NCBI GenBank assembly: GCA_017390945.1
Contig: JAFOZZ010000105.1
Location: 1-45,579 of the forward strand
Source of the DNA: Akkermansia sp.
GTDB lineage: Bacteria; Verrucomicrobiota; Verrucomicrobiia; Verrucomicrobiales; Akkermansiaceae
Reading direction: 5' to 3'
DNA: 45,579 bases
The position numbers were made by a program, and so were the translations under genes. Positions 1-7,695 of the stretch are shown one piece after another (positions within the stretch are counted from its first letter, which is position 1; each line of letters starts with the position of its first letter). The notes beneath the pieces are model-generated. The model saw only the letters and a program-made list of their open reading frames with translations, was not told where the DNA came from and searched no databases.

Positions 1-208
1 CCAGGCTGCCCATGCCTTCATCCGTGGCGTGGTTGCCGACGCCTTCGGTGCTGCCGCTGCTGAAGCTGTGCGTCTGCAGTACGGTGGTTCCGTGAAGCCC
101 GACAACGCTGCCGAGCTCATGAGCCAGCCTGACATTGACGGTGCCCTCGTGGGTGGCGCTGCTCTGAAGGCTGATTCCTTCGCCGCCATCATCAAGGCTG
201 CCCTGTAA
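1..208 (+). CDS. tpiA: Triosephosphate isomerase, C-terminal part (5' end outside window)
   Basis: This is the last 68 or so codons of a gene that enters from the left edge; frame 2 is open from base 2 to the TAA at 206-208. The translation carries the TIM-barrel C-terminal signature: an LQYGGSVKP phosphate-binding segment, then the [12 protein letters not shown] segment and a final short helix, as in bacterial triosephosphate isomerases. The enzyme interconverts dihydroxyacetone phosphate and glyceraldehyde 3-phosphate in the cytoplasm (family knowledge). The catalytic His and Glu lie upstream of the window and cannot be checked. It converges on alr across a strong hairpin terminator. Confidence 0.94.
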   Translation, partial: QAAHAFIRGVVADAFGAAAAEAVRLQYGGSVKPDNAAELMSQPDIDGALVGGAALKADSFAAIIKAAL

Positions 209-237
209 GGAAACCGCTTCGCAAAGCAATTTAACAC

Positions 238-273
238 GGAAAGGCACGCAAGGTTAAGCTTGCGTGCCTTTCC
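238..273. terminator. Hairpin terminator between convergent tpiA and alr
   Basis: A perfect 15-bp stem (238-252 pairing with 259-273) encloses a 6-base loop. It starts 30 bases after the tpiA stop and lies 25 bases beyond the alr stop, so it probably ends transcription from both sides. U-richness after the stem is modest. Confidence 0.85.
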
Positions 274-297
274 TTGTTGGTAAGAAAGATGGGGGGA

Positions 298-1404
298 TTA
301 GCTTTTATACACGCGGGGAACGCGGCCGGAGATGCTGGTGATGATGTTGCTGGGAATGGTTTTGGCCCGGGAGGTCAGTTCCGCCCAGGGGACATTCGGC
401 CCGAGGATTTCGGCTACATCGCCGGCCTGTACCCCGCTCACGTGGGTGACATCCACCATAATCTGATCCATGGTGACGCGGCCGAGCACCGGGCAGTATT
501 CCCCGTTCAGGTACACGCGTGCCCCGGTGTTGGAAAGGTAGTGCAGGTAGCCATCGCCGAATCCCAGACCGATGGTGGCCACCCTGGTGGGGCCATCGGT
601 GATGTAAGTATGGTTGTAGGATACGCCGTGGTCGCTGGGCAGGGTGCGCAGCAGGGTGACGCGGCTGTAGAGGGTCAGGGTGTTTCGCAGTTCGCGGTTG
701 TGCGGTGAGGGCATGGGGGAGTAGCCGTAGAGAATGCGCCCCAGCCGCACCATATTGGTGCTGGGTGCTTTGTAATTGAAAACAGCTGCGCTGCTGCACA
801 AGTGGCGGTAGGGCAGGTCGAGGCTCACGGACAGCTCGCGCACGGCGGCCTCGTAGGCGCGAATCTGCCTGTGTGTAAAGGCGATATCCTGCGAGGCCGC
901 CGAGAGGTGAGAGTAGATGCCCTCCACATTGAGGTATTCGAACTGCTTGAGGCGCTCGCCCAGCCCCGGCATATCGCAGGGCAGCACGCCGGCACGCCCC
1001 ATGCCTGTATCGACATTGATATGGAGGTTCACCTTCTTGTTATAGAGCTTGCCCAGTGAGTTGAAGTGCTCGGCTTCATCCAGTCCGCTGAGCGCGGCAC
1101 GCCAGCCGTTCTGCACAATCATTTCACGCTCAGCCGGGAAACACGGCCCCAGAATAAAGGGACAGGTGCGGCAGCCCGCAGCTTGCACGCGTGCAGCCTC
1201 CGATGGTGTAGCTACACCGAAAAAGCGAATGTCCTCGTTGTCCAGAGCTTTCACCACGCCCTCGATGCCGTGGCCGTATGCCTCAGCCTTCACGATAGGC
1301 ATGCGGCTGTGATCCGGCATGACGCGGCGTACAACATTGAGGTTGTGCTTCATGGCCTCGGTGTCTACCTCTGCCCAGGCGCGATAAGTGGCGGTTTGCT
1401 CCAT
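298..1404 (-). CDS. alr: Alanine racemase
   Basis: A 368-residue PLP-dependent fold-type III enzyme converting L-Ala to D-Ala for peptidoglycan. The PLP lysine is K39 in [11 protein letters not shown], the VDTGMGRAG segment (131-139) contains the conserved Arg, and the second catalytic base is Y263 in GVSYNHTY. Length is normal for the family. The frame stays open upstream to a TTG at 1440. I choose ATG 1404 because a good promoter (-35 1435-1440, -10 1412-1417) occupies the extension, so the TTG would lie outside the transcript. The -10 ends 7 bases before ATG, so the mRNA is predicted to be leaderless. It is a single-gene unit, and its promoter is separated from the GH36 gene by a three-hairpin stretch. 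Confidence 0.95.
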   Translation of the reverse strand: MEQTATYRAWAEVDTEAMKHNLNVVRRVMPDHSRMPIVKAEAYGHGIEGVVKALDNEDIRFFGVATPSEAARVQAAGCRTCPFILGPCFPAEREMIVQNGWRAALSGLDEAEHFNSLGKLYNKKVNLHINVDTGMGRAGVLPCDMPGLGERLKQFEYLNVEGIYSHLSAASQDIAFTHRQIRAYEAAVRELSVSLDLPYRHLCSSAAVFNYKAPSTNMVRLGRILYGYSPMPSPHNRELRNTLTLYSRVTLLRTLPSDHGVSYNHTYITDGPTRVATIGLGFGDGYLHYLSNTGARVYLNGEYCPVLGRVTMDQIMVDVTHVSGVQAGDVAEILGPNVPWAELTSRAKTIPSNIITSISGRVPRVYKS

Positions 1405-1411
1405 GACTCGT

Positions 1412-1440
1412 ATTCTATACCTTTGGTGGTGAAATTGCAA
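1412..1440 (-). promoter_or_regulatory. Predicted alr promoter, leaderless arrangement
   Basis: On the minus strand TTGCAA (1435-1440), a 17-base spacer and TAGAAT (1412-1417). Only 7 bases (1405-1411) separate the -10 from the alr ATG, so transcription should begin at or next to the start codon. Confidence 0.7.
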
Positions 1441-1455
1441 GCCCTTTGTTCACGA

Positions 1456-1527
1456 AACCGCGCGACGAAGTCGCGCGGTTATATCCGCACCGGTCGGTGC
1501 GGGTTATATTGACCGCTGTTGCGGTCA
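1456..1527. repeat. Array of three short hairpins with a common ATATAAC/GTTATAT spacer
   Basis: Three perfect inverted repeats follow each other: 1456-1465/1471-1480 (10 bp, loop 5), 1485-1492/1495-1502 (8 bp, loop 2) and 1510-1516/1521-1527 (7 bp, loop 4). The stems differ in sequence, but both spacers contain GTTATAT (minus strand ATATAAC). The last hairpin overlaps the GH36 stop codon. It may terminate the leftward GH36 operon, or be a dispersed intergenic element. Confidence 0.7.
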
Positions 1528-3564
1528 GTTTGGGGTGAAAAGCAGCAGCGCGGATTGGAGCGGTCGGCTCCACTGTATCGGCAGCCCTTGTGCCATGAGT
1601 TCGGCTCCGCTGCGGATTTCGCCCTGTATAGGGCAGAGCGGACGCGGGGTGTCCGGCAGCAGTTCTTCGATACGATAATGAGTATCGGGTTGCAGGCCGC
1701 GTACAGGAATAACGGTATGTTGATTGGTATAGGCTCGCTCGGTGGTGTAAGTCAACAGCAGCGCTTGTGTGCCATCTGTGTAGAGCATGGCGCAATCTGG
1801 CCCTTCGTAGGGGCTGACGAGGCGATAGAGCTCGCCCAGCTGCACCAGTGGGCGCAGGCGTTTAGCCAGCTCCAGACGCGCGCGGATTTCGGTTGCGTCC
1901 TCCTCGCTTAACTGGCGTGGGTCGAGCTCGAAACCAAGGCGACCGGCCAGGGCTACATCGAAACGGAATTTGAGCGAGGTGCGGCGTCCGGTGTAGAGAT
2001 TCGGGCTGGCGGTGACGTGTGCTCCTACGGCATTGGCCGGGAAGAAGTGGCTGGCGCTCCACTGCATGCGCAGGCGGTCGTGGGCGTCCGTGTTGTCGCT
2101 CAGCCAGAACTCCTCGTGGTATTGAGCGGCACCGATGTCCATGCGACCGCCACCGGCGGAACAGCATTGGAATATGACATGCGGGTGGCGCTGGCGCAGC
2201 GCGCGCATGATGCGATAGTAGGCCGCGATGTAATCGAAGTAGATATTCGGGTGCGGGGTATCAGTCATCATGCGGTTACTGTCCCACTTGATATAGGTGA
2301 TTCCCGGGTGGTCACGCAGCAGACTGTCCACGGTATCGAGCACAAAGGCTTCCACCTCCGGGCGAGCGAGGTTCAGCACGAGCTGGCGGCGCTGCTCCGT
2401 GGGGACGATGCCCGGCAGGTGCAGCGCCCAATCCGGGTGTGCGCGGTAGAGCTCGCTGTCGGGGCAGACCATTTCCGGCTCTATCCACAAGCCGAATTTC
2501 AGTCCCTGAGTGGCGGCAAAATGGGTGAGCGGCGTGAGGCCATGCGGCAGCTTGTCTGTATCCGGGTACCAGTCGCCGAGGGAGGATGTGTCGTCCTTGC
2601 GCTTGCCAAACCAGCCGTCATCGAGCACGAACATTTCGATGCCGAGCGCGGCGGTGCGCTCCATCATGCTGTTGAGCGTGGGCTCGTGGACATCGAAGTG
2701 AACACCCTCCCAGCTGTTCAGTAGGCAGGTGCGGGGCTCCTGTCCGCGGGGGATAACGCAGCGGCGCAGGTAGCGGTGCAGGCGGCGGGTGGTGTCGCCC
2801 TTGCCGTGCAAGCTGTTGAGCAGAATCGCCTGCGGTAGCTCCAGCGTTTGTCCGGGAGCCAGGGTGTAGGGCGCTTGAGCGAAGTTGTGACCAAGGGAGA
2901 GGTGGCCTTGCCCCTGTGCGTTGTGGGTAAAAGCGAGTGCGTAATTGCCACTCCACGCTAGGGCTGCCAGCAGGCAGTGTCCGCATTCTTCCTGAGCGGG
3001 AGATTGGGTGGCAATGATGATGCCCGGTGTTCCTTCCTGTGCCGTTTTGATGCCGGTGCAGGCTTGCACAGTGAGGGTATTGCCTCGCAGAATTTCCTGC
3101 TGTTGCAGGGTATGCTCGCCCGCCCATACACCGCGGAATGTCGTGGCATAGTAAGCTGCTGCTTGCATGGCAACCGTAGCGGAGCTGGCTCGCAGGATTT
3201 GCAGGGAGCCTGTGGTGCCATTGTGCAGGCTGACCTGTTGGGTAAAGACGCCCTCGGGATGCAGTTGCAGGCGGAGCGTGAGCTCGATGTCCGGGTGGCG
3301 CGGGTCGATGAGGTGGAGCTCCAGCACCTGTTTATCACAGCAGTGGCTGCTCAGTTGCGGGGTGAAGCCCATACTGCCATCTGCAAAAAGGAGTTGCAGG
3401 GCATACTCGCCCGAAAGATGCTGGCGCGGATAGCCGATGCGCGATTGGTAATCCGTGAGGTATTCGGTGCGAATGCAGCCGGTATCGCGGTGGGTGATAG
3501 TGGCGCAGCCATTGCTCCACTCAATGCTGCCAAAGGGGTAATCGATGCGGGCGATGGTGTCCAT
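1525..3564 (-). CDS. GH36 family alpha-galactosidase
   Basis: 679 residues, with no signal peptide, so a cytoplasmic enzyme. It has a beta-sandwich N-terminal domain (about 1-280), a TIM barrel (about 285-600) and a short C-terminal sheet domain. GH36 signatures are clear: VLDDGWFGKRKDD (313-325), the nucleophile D428 in YIKWDSNR, CCSAGGGRMD (467-476), and the acid/base D490 in LSDNTDAHDR. It should release terminal alpha-linked galactose from oligosaccharides such as raffinose-type sugars or host glycans; exact substrate unknown. It is the last gene of a leftward unit, 29 bases after the exported-protein gene, and has no good promoter of its own. Its stop codon is embedded in a hairpin. The symbol aga or rafA would be a guess. 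Confidence 0.92.
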   Translation of the reverse strand: MDTIARIDYPFGSIEWSNGCATITHRDTGCIRTEYLTDYQSRIGYPRQHLSGEYALQLLFADGSMGFTPQLSSHCCDKQVLELHLIDPRHPDIELTLRLQLHPEGVFTQQVSLHNGTTGSLQILRASSATVAMQAAAYYATTFRGVWAGEHTLQQQEILRGNTLTVQACTGIKTAQEGTPGIIIATQSPAQEECGHCLLAALAWSGNYALAFTHNAQGQGHLSLGHNFAQAPYTLAPGQTLELPQAILLNSLHGKGDTTRRLHRYLRRCVIPRGQEPRTCLLNSWEGVHFDVHEPTLNSMMERTAALGIEMFVLDDGWFGKRKDDTSSLGDWYPDTDKLPHGLTPLTHFAATQGLKFGLWIEPEMVCPDSELYRAHPDWALHLPGIVPTEQRRQLVLNLARPEVEAFVLDTVDSLLRDHPGITYIKWDSNRMMTDTPHPNIYFDYIAAYYRIMRALRQRHPHVIFQCCSAGGGRMDIGAAQYHEEFWLSDNTDAHDRLRMQWSASHFFPANAVGAHVTASPNLYTGRRTSLKFRFDVALAGRLGFELDPRQLSEEDATEIRARLELAKRLRPLVQLGELYRLVSPYEGPDCAMLYTDGTQALLLTYTTERAYTNQHTVIPVRGLQPDTHYRIEELLPDTPRPLCPIQGEIRSGAELMAQGLPIQWSRPLQSALLLFTPN

Positions 3565-3593
3565 GAGTGCGGGCTTGTGCCGGTCTGGCTTTT

Positions 3594-4337
3594 TTATTCG
3601 TACTTGCGAGCTTCTCGGCGAGCCATGCGCAGGCGGTGGCGCTCATCGTGGGCTTTTTGCCCCATGGCGGATTCCGGGTCGAGGTCGCGAGCGGCTTCGA
3701 GCGCAGCGATGGCTTCCAGCAATTTAGCCTCGGTAGCCGGAGTGTGGGCGCCTTTGTAGCCGAGGGTATATTGCTTCATGAGCAAGGGGTAGAGACAGCG
3801 CAGGCCGATGAGCTGCTGCTGCTCCTTGGTACAGAAGGGGTGAGCGAGCAGGGCTCGGCATTCATCCACGAGCGGCGACAGCTGCTCCGCTGTGGCTGAT
3901 GCGTACTTGCAGCGGGCGAACAGACGGTACAGGCGGGCGTTGTATCGCAGTGGTTCGGCCTTCTGTTCCCGGTCTGCGGCAGTGGCTGTGGCGGTGGCCT
4001 CCGTGATGGCCTGGCTTTTCAGCCCACGCAGCAGCAAAGTGGCATAGGCGCCCTGCGCATCGGACAGAACAAGGCAGGGCATGTGAGTCACGCCGGCGTC
4101 CATGGCCGCAGCAATGGCTTCGGCCTCCTCCAGGTTGGTACAGCTGGTTTTTACCTCGACAAAACGGCACTCGGGCCTGGCCTCTGGTGCATCCTGAGGC
4201 AGAACCTTCGTTACCAGTTTGCGGAGTTCTGGCGTATTGGTGCCTGCGTGCAGGTAAACCGTGTAGGTGGTGGCAGATGCCCAGGTGCTGCAAATGACGG
4301 CTGCCAGGAGCAGCTTGCATGTGGCGGCGCGGAACAT
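3594..4337 (-). CDS. Exported protein of unknown function
   Basis: 247 residues with a signal peptide (about 1-22, hydrophobic LLLAAVICSTWASA then cleavage after ASA). The mature part begins with a beta-alpha pattern, has cysteines near CRFVEVKTSC (57-66) and a THMPCLVLSD stretch near 85-94. This loosely recalls a thioredoxin-like fold with a proline-containing strand, but there is no CxxC. The C-terminal half is helical, with charged, Ala/Leu-rich segments and a basic tail. I do not recognise the family. It sits 7 bases after the KH/R3H gene and 29 bases before GH36 in the same leftward unit. The context gives no clear function. Confidence 0.8.
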   Translation of the reverse strand: MFRAATCKLLLAAVICSTWASATTYTVYLHAGTNTPELRKLVTKVLPQDAPEARPECRFVEVKTSCTNLEEAEAIAAAMDAGVTHMPCLVLSDAQGAYATLLLRGLKSQAITEATATATAADREQKAEPLRYNARLYRLFARCKYASATAEQLSPLVDECRALLAHPFCTKEQQQLIGLRCLYPLLMKQYTLGYKGAHTPATEAKLLEAIAALEAARDLDPESAMGQKAHDERHRLRMARREARKYE

Positions 4338-4344
4338 AGCTGGC

Positions 4345-4815
4345 TTAGGCGCGGCTGATGGTGATGCGCTTGAAGCGCGAGTCTGTCTCCTCGGAGCTGG
4401 TGGTGATACCCTCCATCTTGGCCAGCTCGTTGTGAATCAGGCGGCGCTGGTAGGCGTTCAGCTTCTCCATGAGCAGCGGGCGGCCTGTTTGCAGCACACG
4501 CTCGGCACGAGAGCGGGCGCGGCGCAGCAGCTTGGCCTCGGCGCGTTCGCGGTAGCTGTCGCAGTCCACGCGGATGCGCGGTGCATCCTCCCACTCCGCT
4601 TGTACCAGGCGGTTCACCAGGTATTGCAGGTCATCCAGCTTGTCGCCATCATCGCCAATCAGGAAACGGGCATCGGGGCTGGAAATCATGAGCGTTACAC
4701 CGTTTTCCTCGCCCTCGGTGGGTGTGGTTTCGATGCTGTAGGTGTACCCCAGCGGAGTGAGGATGGCATGAGCCACCCTCACAGCCATATCGGTAATTTT
4801 CTGCTGAATATCCAT
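4345..4815 (-). CDS. KH and R3H domain RNA-binding protein (Jag/KhpB-like)
   Basis: 156 residues. The KH domain covers about 35-85, with the RNA-binding GxxG loop in FLIGDDGDKL. A basic R3H domain follows (about 90-155) with the defining R-x3-H in YQRRLIHNEL and a C-terminal SRFKRITISRA strand. This is the Jag/KhpB (SpoIIIJ-associated) arrangement without the N-terminal Jag_N domain. Family members bind small and messenger RNAs and influence cell-wall growth in other bacteria. The usual yidC/rpmH neighbours are absent; here the gene lies 7 bases downstream of a Bax-inhibitor-1 protein and is probably translated from the same mRNA. Confidence 0.88.
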   Translation of the reverse strand: MDIQQKITDMAVRVAHAILTPLGYTYSIETTPTEGEENGVTLMISSPDARFLIGDDGDKLDDLQYLVNRLVQAEWEDAPRIRVDCDSYRERAEAKLLRRARSRAERVLQTGRPLLMEKLNAYQRRLIHNELAKMEGITTSSEETDSRFKRITISRA

Positions 4816-4822
4816 GGCGTTT

Positions 4823-5521
4823 TTAGTCGCGATTGCCCAGGAAACGCAGCAGGTAGAGGAAGAGGTTGAGGAAATCGAGGTAGAGTTCTACGGCTCCATC
4901 GATAGCGCCTTTGGCTCGGGCCTCGGCGTCTGTCAGCCATGCGCCTTCGGCCAGAATGCGCTGGGTATCGTAGGCGGTGAAGAGAGCAAACACGATAACA
5001 CCGATGGCAGAAATAACATAATCTGCCGTGGTGCTGCCCACAAAGACGTTCACAATGCCGGCAATGATGAGACCGAAGAGCAGCATCAGCAGGGTGCGTC
5101 CCAGGCCGCTGAGGTTACGCTTGGTGGTAGCACCAAACAGTGCCATGGCACCGAACATGCCAGCCGTGCAGGCAAAGGTAACACCGAGAGACTGCGTGGT
5201 GTACAGGCTGAGCACCGGTCCCAGCACCAGCCCCCACAGCGCGGAGAAGCTCAGGAAAATCACGCCCAGTGCACCAGCGGTAAGCATGCGGCGGAAGAAA
5301 ATCATGATAAGCAGGCATGCCAGAGTGCCCAGGAGGAGCCAGAGGGAATTGCCGGCAGCCCAGGTCAGAGTCTTGTCGGAGCCCATGGCATAGATGGCCA
5401 CACCGGCGGTTACAGTCATCGAGCCGGCCAGCCAGGTATAAACTTTATTGAGGTAAGCCTTGGCAAGAGCGGCATACTGCTCCTGCGTCAGCTGAATCTG
5501 CTGAGGGTATTCTTGTTCCAT
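4823..5521 (-). CDS. Bax inhibitor-1/YccA (TMBIM) family membrane protein
   Basis: 232 residues with seven predicted membrane segments between about 28 and 228. Family signatures are FTAYDTQRIL and the C-terminal LYLDFLNLFLYLLRFLG. The two conserved aspartates within them correspond to the pH/Ca2+-sensing pair known from bacterial YetJ. The family forms inner-membrane calcium-leak channels or quality-control partners (family knowledge); the role here is not known. It is the first gene of the leftward unit with the KH/R3H protein, an exported protein and GH36. A near-consensus promoter ends 6 bases before ATG, which predicts a leaderless mRNA. Confidence 0.93.
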   Translation of the reverse strand: MEQEYPQQIQLTQEQYAALAKAYLNKVYTWLAGSMTVTAGVAIYAMGSDKTLTWAAGNSLWLLLGTLACLLIMIFFRRMLTAGALGVIFLSFSALWGLVLGPVLSLYTTQSLGVTFACTAGMFGAMALFGATTKRNLSGLGRTLLMLLFGLIIAGIVNVFVGSTTADYVISAIGVIVFALFTAYDTQRILAEGAWLTDAEARAKGAIDGAVELYLDFLNLFLYLLRFLGNRD

Positions 5522-5527
5522 GCACGT

Positions 5528-5555
5528 ATCATAGCATTTTGGGGTGAGTTGTCAA
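5528..5555 (-). promoter_or_regulatory. Near-consensus promoter of the BI-1/KH-R3H/GH36 unit
   Basis: Minus strand TTGACA (5550-5555, perfect -35), a 16-base spacer and TATGAT (5528-5533). Six bases (5522-5527) lie between -10 and ATG, so the expected start site is the A of the ATG. Confidence 0.8.
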
Positions 5556-5576
5556 GAGCAAATCAGTGCTTCTCTG

Positions 5577-6230
5577 CTAGCTGAGGCGCCGATGAGACTC
5601 GCGTATTTTGCGCTGTGTCAGTGCTTGTACCTCGGGGTGGAGGCGGGGGAGGGTGGTGGCGGCGAGTGTCGGGTAGCGGAGGTGGAGCTCACAGGCACAC
5701 CATGCAATGGCCATGCGTGCATAGTAGGCGCTGCAATGTACCTGTGGCAACAGCTCTGCCACCAGTTCTGCCTGCTGGCTGGTGGTGAGAAAATGGTCGA
5801 GCAACATGACTACGCCGAAGCGTGCCTCGTACTCGCCAGCAGAATGCAGGTAGGGCATCAGGAATGAAAGGGCAGCGTTCTGGTGTTCGCGCACGAATTT
5901 GTAGGTGATGCAGCAGGAATCGCAGATGCTCCAGTTCCGGATGCTGGGTACAAAATCCTTCAGCGCCGCCAATCTCTCATCCCATGTTGCCTGGGGGGCG
6001 TAACCCGGTAGCATGCCGCGCAGCATGACTGCCTCCATGCAGCGCTCCTCTTTAAGCGCATGAAATATCCGGCACCAATCCTTGCGGGCCGCTTTCTTTG
6101 CCAGGCGCCTCAGCGCCGGAAGTCTCACGCCCCACAACTCATGCTCCCCCGGAATCAGAGCAGCCGCAAAATTCCGATATTCTGGCTCGGCCAGATGTCG
6201 CAGTTCTGTGATAATGTCGGTAGCTGTCAT
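5577..6230 (-). CDS. AlkD-like DNA alkylation repair (HEAT-like repeat) protein
   Basis: 217 residues from ATG 6230. The N-terminus matches the family opening (short helix, then AALIPGEHELWGVRLPALRRLAK), followed by stacked helices typical of ALK/HEAT-like repeats. RNWSICDSCCIT at about 120-131 corresponds to the conserved region around the catalytic Asp. AlkD enzymes excise N3- and N7-alkylated purines without base flipping (family knowledge); activity here is inferred. The frame extends upstream to TTG 6281, but the extra 17 residues do not resemble the family. It lies 62 bases downstream of folE2 and could be co-transcribed. Confidence 0.85.
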   Translation of the reverse strand: MTATDIITELRHLAEPEYRNFAAALIPGEHELWGVRLPALRRLAKKAARKDWCRIFHALKEERCMEAVMLRGMLPGYAPQATWDERLAALKDFVPSIRNWSICDSCCITYKFVREHQNAALSFLMPYLHSAGEYEARFGVVMLLDHFLTTSQQAELVAELLPQVHCSAYYARMAIAWCACELHLRYPTLAATTLPRLHPEVQALTQRKIRESHRRLS

Positions 6231-6292
6231 GCCACGCAAAGTGAGGTGCACAGCTTGCGCCTCATTGTATTTTGTTTGCAAAAAAGGGGCTT

Positions 6293-7081
6293 TTACCCAA
6301 GCGTTCTTTCCACACAGGCGTAGGCACTGTGGTTGTGGATAGACTCGAAGTTTTCGGCCTCGATGCGGTACCAGGAGAAGGCATTGTAGCGCTCGGTGGC
6401 TACGGCAATGTTGCGCACGAGGTCTTCAACGAAGACGGGATTGTCGTAGGCCTTGTCTGTGACGTATTTTTCGTCGGGACGCTTCAGGAGGCTGTAGACG
6501 GGGCAGCTGGCGCACTCCTCAATCATGTCGATGAGGTCCTCAATCCACACGGCGGCGCCGGAGAAGCGGACGGAGTAGGTGACGATGCCGCGCTGGTTGT
6601 GGGCGCCGCGGTCACTCATGGCCTTGGAGCAGGGGCAAAGGGTAGTAACCGGCACCTTAATCGTGAGCGTGAAGGTGCCTGGTTGGTTGCGCTCGGCGTC
6701 AATCTCGAAGCGCACATCGTAATCCATCATGCCCTCCATCCCGGAGACGGGGGCTTTCTTGAGACGGAAGAAGGGGAAATCAATCTCGACGCGGGCGCGC
6801 TGGGCGGGCAGCTTGCGCAGCAGACGAGAGGGAAGGCGCACGGCGGAGTGAACGTCCAGGTATCGGCGGTGCTCATGAAGCGCCTCGACAAAGCGGCTCA
6901 TGTGCGTACCTTTGTATTGCTCGGGCAGGTCGACCATGAGAGCGAGGGTAGCCACAGTGGACTGTGTGCGCTCCTCTTTATCACTCACAATGATGGGGTA
7001 GCGTACCCCTTTTACGCCCACGCGGTCGATGGAAATCTGGCGCGTGTCGCGTTCATTCTGTGTGTCTTTGAGCTCTTTCAT
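6293..7081 (-). CDS. folE2: GTP cyclohydrolase I type IB
   Basis: 262 residues. The family-defining segment TLCPCSKAMSDRGAHNQRG, with its conserved Cys and His, is present near 145-165. KGVRYPIIV near the N-terminus and a C-terminal SIHNHSAYA segment are also typical. The enzyme makes 7,8-dihydroneopterin triphosphate from GTP, the first step to tetrahydrofolate and to queuosine. The IB type works with metals other than zinc and often replaces FolE under zinc limitation (family knowledge). queA lies 28 kb away in the same window, so the queuosine route is plausible. It begins just downstream of a terminator that follows rpsR; I found no convincing promoter. Confidence 0.94.
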   Translation of the reverse strand: MKELKDTQNERDTRQISIDRVGVKGVRYPIIVSDKEERTQSTVATLALMVDLPEQYKGTHMSRFVEALHEHRRYLDVHSAVRLPSRLLRKLPAQRARVEIDFPFFRLKKAPVSGMEGMMDYDVRFEIDAERNQPGTFTLTIKVPVTTLCPCSKAMSDRGAHNQRGIVTYSVRFSGAAVWIEDLIDMIEECASCPVYSLLKRPDEKYVTDKAYDNPVFVEDLVRNIAVATERYNAFSWYRIEAENFESIHNHSAYACVERTLG

Positions 7082-7097
7082 GGTGGTGCAGAACCTG

Positions 7098-7150
7098 GAA
7101 AATAAAAATAGAGGGAGCTTGCAGGCGCTTTCGCAGCATACAAGCTCCCT
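7098..7150 (-). terminator. Terminator after rpsR
   Basis: On the minus strand a 10-bp stem (7141-7150 with 7112-7121) encloses a 19-base loop and is followed by a U-rich tract (7098-7110). It lies 52 bases after the rpsR stop and just before folE2, so folE2 is either separately transcribed or fed by read-through. Confidence 0.8.
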
Positions 7151-7202
7151 TTAATCAACGACAATCTGCCGTCGAGAACTCCTCCATGTGGGGATTAGAA
7201 AA

Positions 7203-7448
7203 TCAGGGGAGCAGGTTCACGGCACGAGCACGGCGAATCTCGCGCGTGATCTTGCGGTGCATCTTAGCGGAAACACCGGTCACACGGCGGGGAAGAATCT
7301 TGCCGGTCTCGGAGGTGAACTTGGAAAGGAACTCGGGGTTGCACATATCGATGGCACCAGCGGGGATGTCAATGCGACGACGGGGCATTGTCTTGTTGCA
7401 GGTGCGGAAACGGATACGACGCTCAACGCTCTTGAATTCGGTAATCAT
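7203..7448 (-). CDS. rpsR: 30S ribosomal protein bS18
   Basis: 81 residues, basic, with the bS18 core TSETGKILPRRVTGVSAKMH (about 46-65) followed by the REIRRARAVNLLP end. The protein binds bS6 on the platform of the small ribosomal subunit. It is 33 bases downstream of rpmG in a leftward dksA-like/rpmG/rpsR group and is followed by a strong hairpin terminator. Confidence 0.96.
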   Translation of the reverse strand: MITEFKSVERRIRFRTCNKTMPRRRIDIPAGAIDMCNPEFLSKFTSETGKILPRRVTGVSAKMHRKITREIRRARAVNLLP

Positions 7449-7481
7449 AATGCTTTAATCTTTCTGGTGGACGGCGGCTGT

Positions 7482-7655
7482 TTAGCGCATCTCACGATGC
7501 AGGGTGCGACGCTTCAGGAAGGGGTTGAACTTAACCTTCTCCAGACGACCGGGGGTACGCTGGCTCTTCTTGTTGCGAGTGGTGACGTAGCGAGAGGGGG
7601 TCTTACCCTCAGCCTTGGCCTCCGTGCATTCCAGGATGATGATATCTCTAGGCAT
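7482..7655 (-). CDS. rpmG: 50S ribosomal protein bL33
   Basis: A 57-residue ORF read directly from the sequence: it begins [17 protein letters not shown] and ends [14 protein letters not shown]. The family pattern [18 protein letters not shown] followed by KFNP is clear. Only one cysteine is present, so this is the zinc-independent (C-minus) form rather than the CxxC form. It lies 40 bases after the DksA-like gene and 33 before rpsR; the rpmG-rpsR order is common in bacteria. The gene is short enough to be missed by length-filtered ORF callers. Confidence 0.95.
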   Translation of the reverse strand: MPRDIIILECTEAKAEGKTPSRYVTTRNKKSQRTPGRLEKVKFNPFLKRRTLHREMR

Positions 7656-7695
7656 ATTCGGTGATTAATGTTGACTTGCGGGCGCCTATGATACA

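Noticed and set aside
1405-1440. TTG-initiated upstream extension of alr
   Set aside because: The extra 12 residues overlap a good promoter whose start site would be at ATG 1404, and they are not part of the alanine racemase fold.
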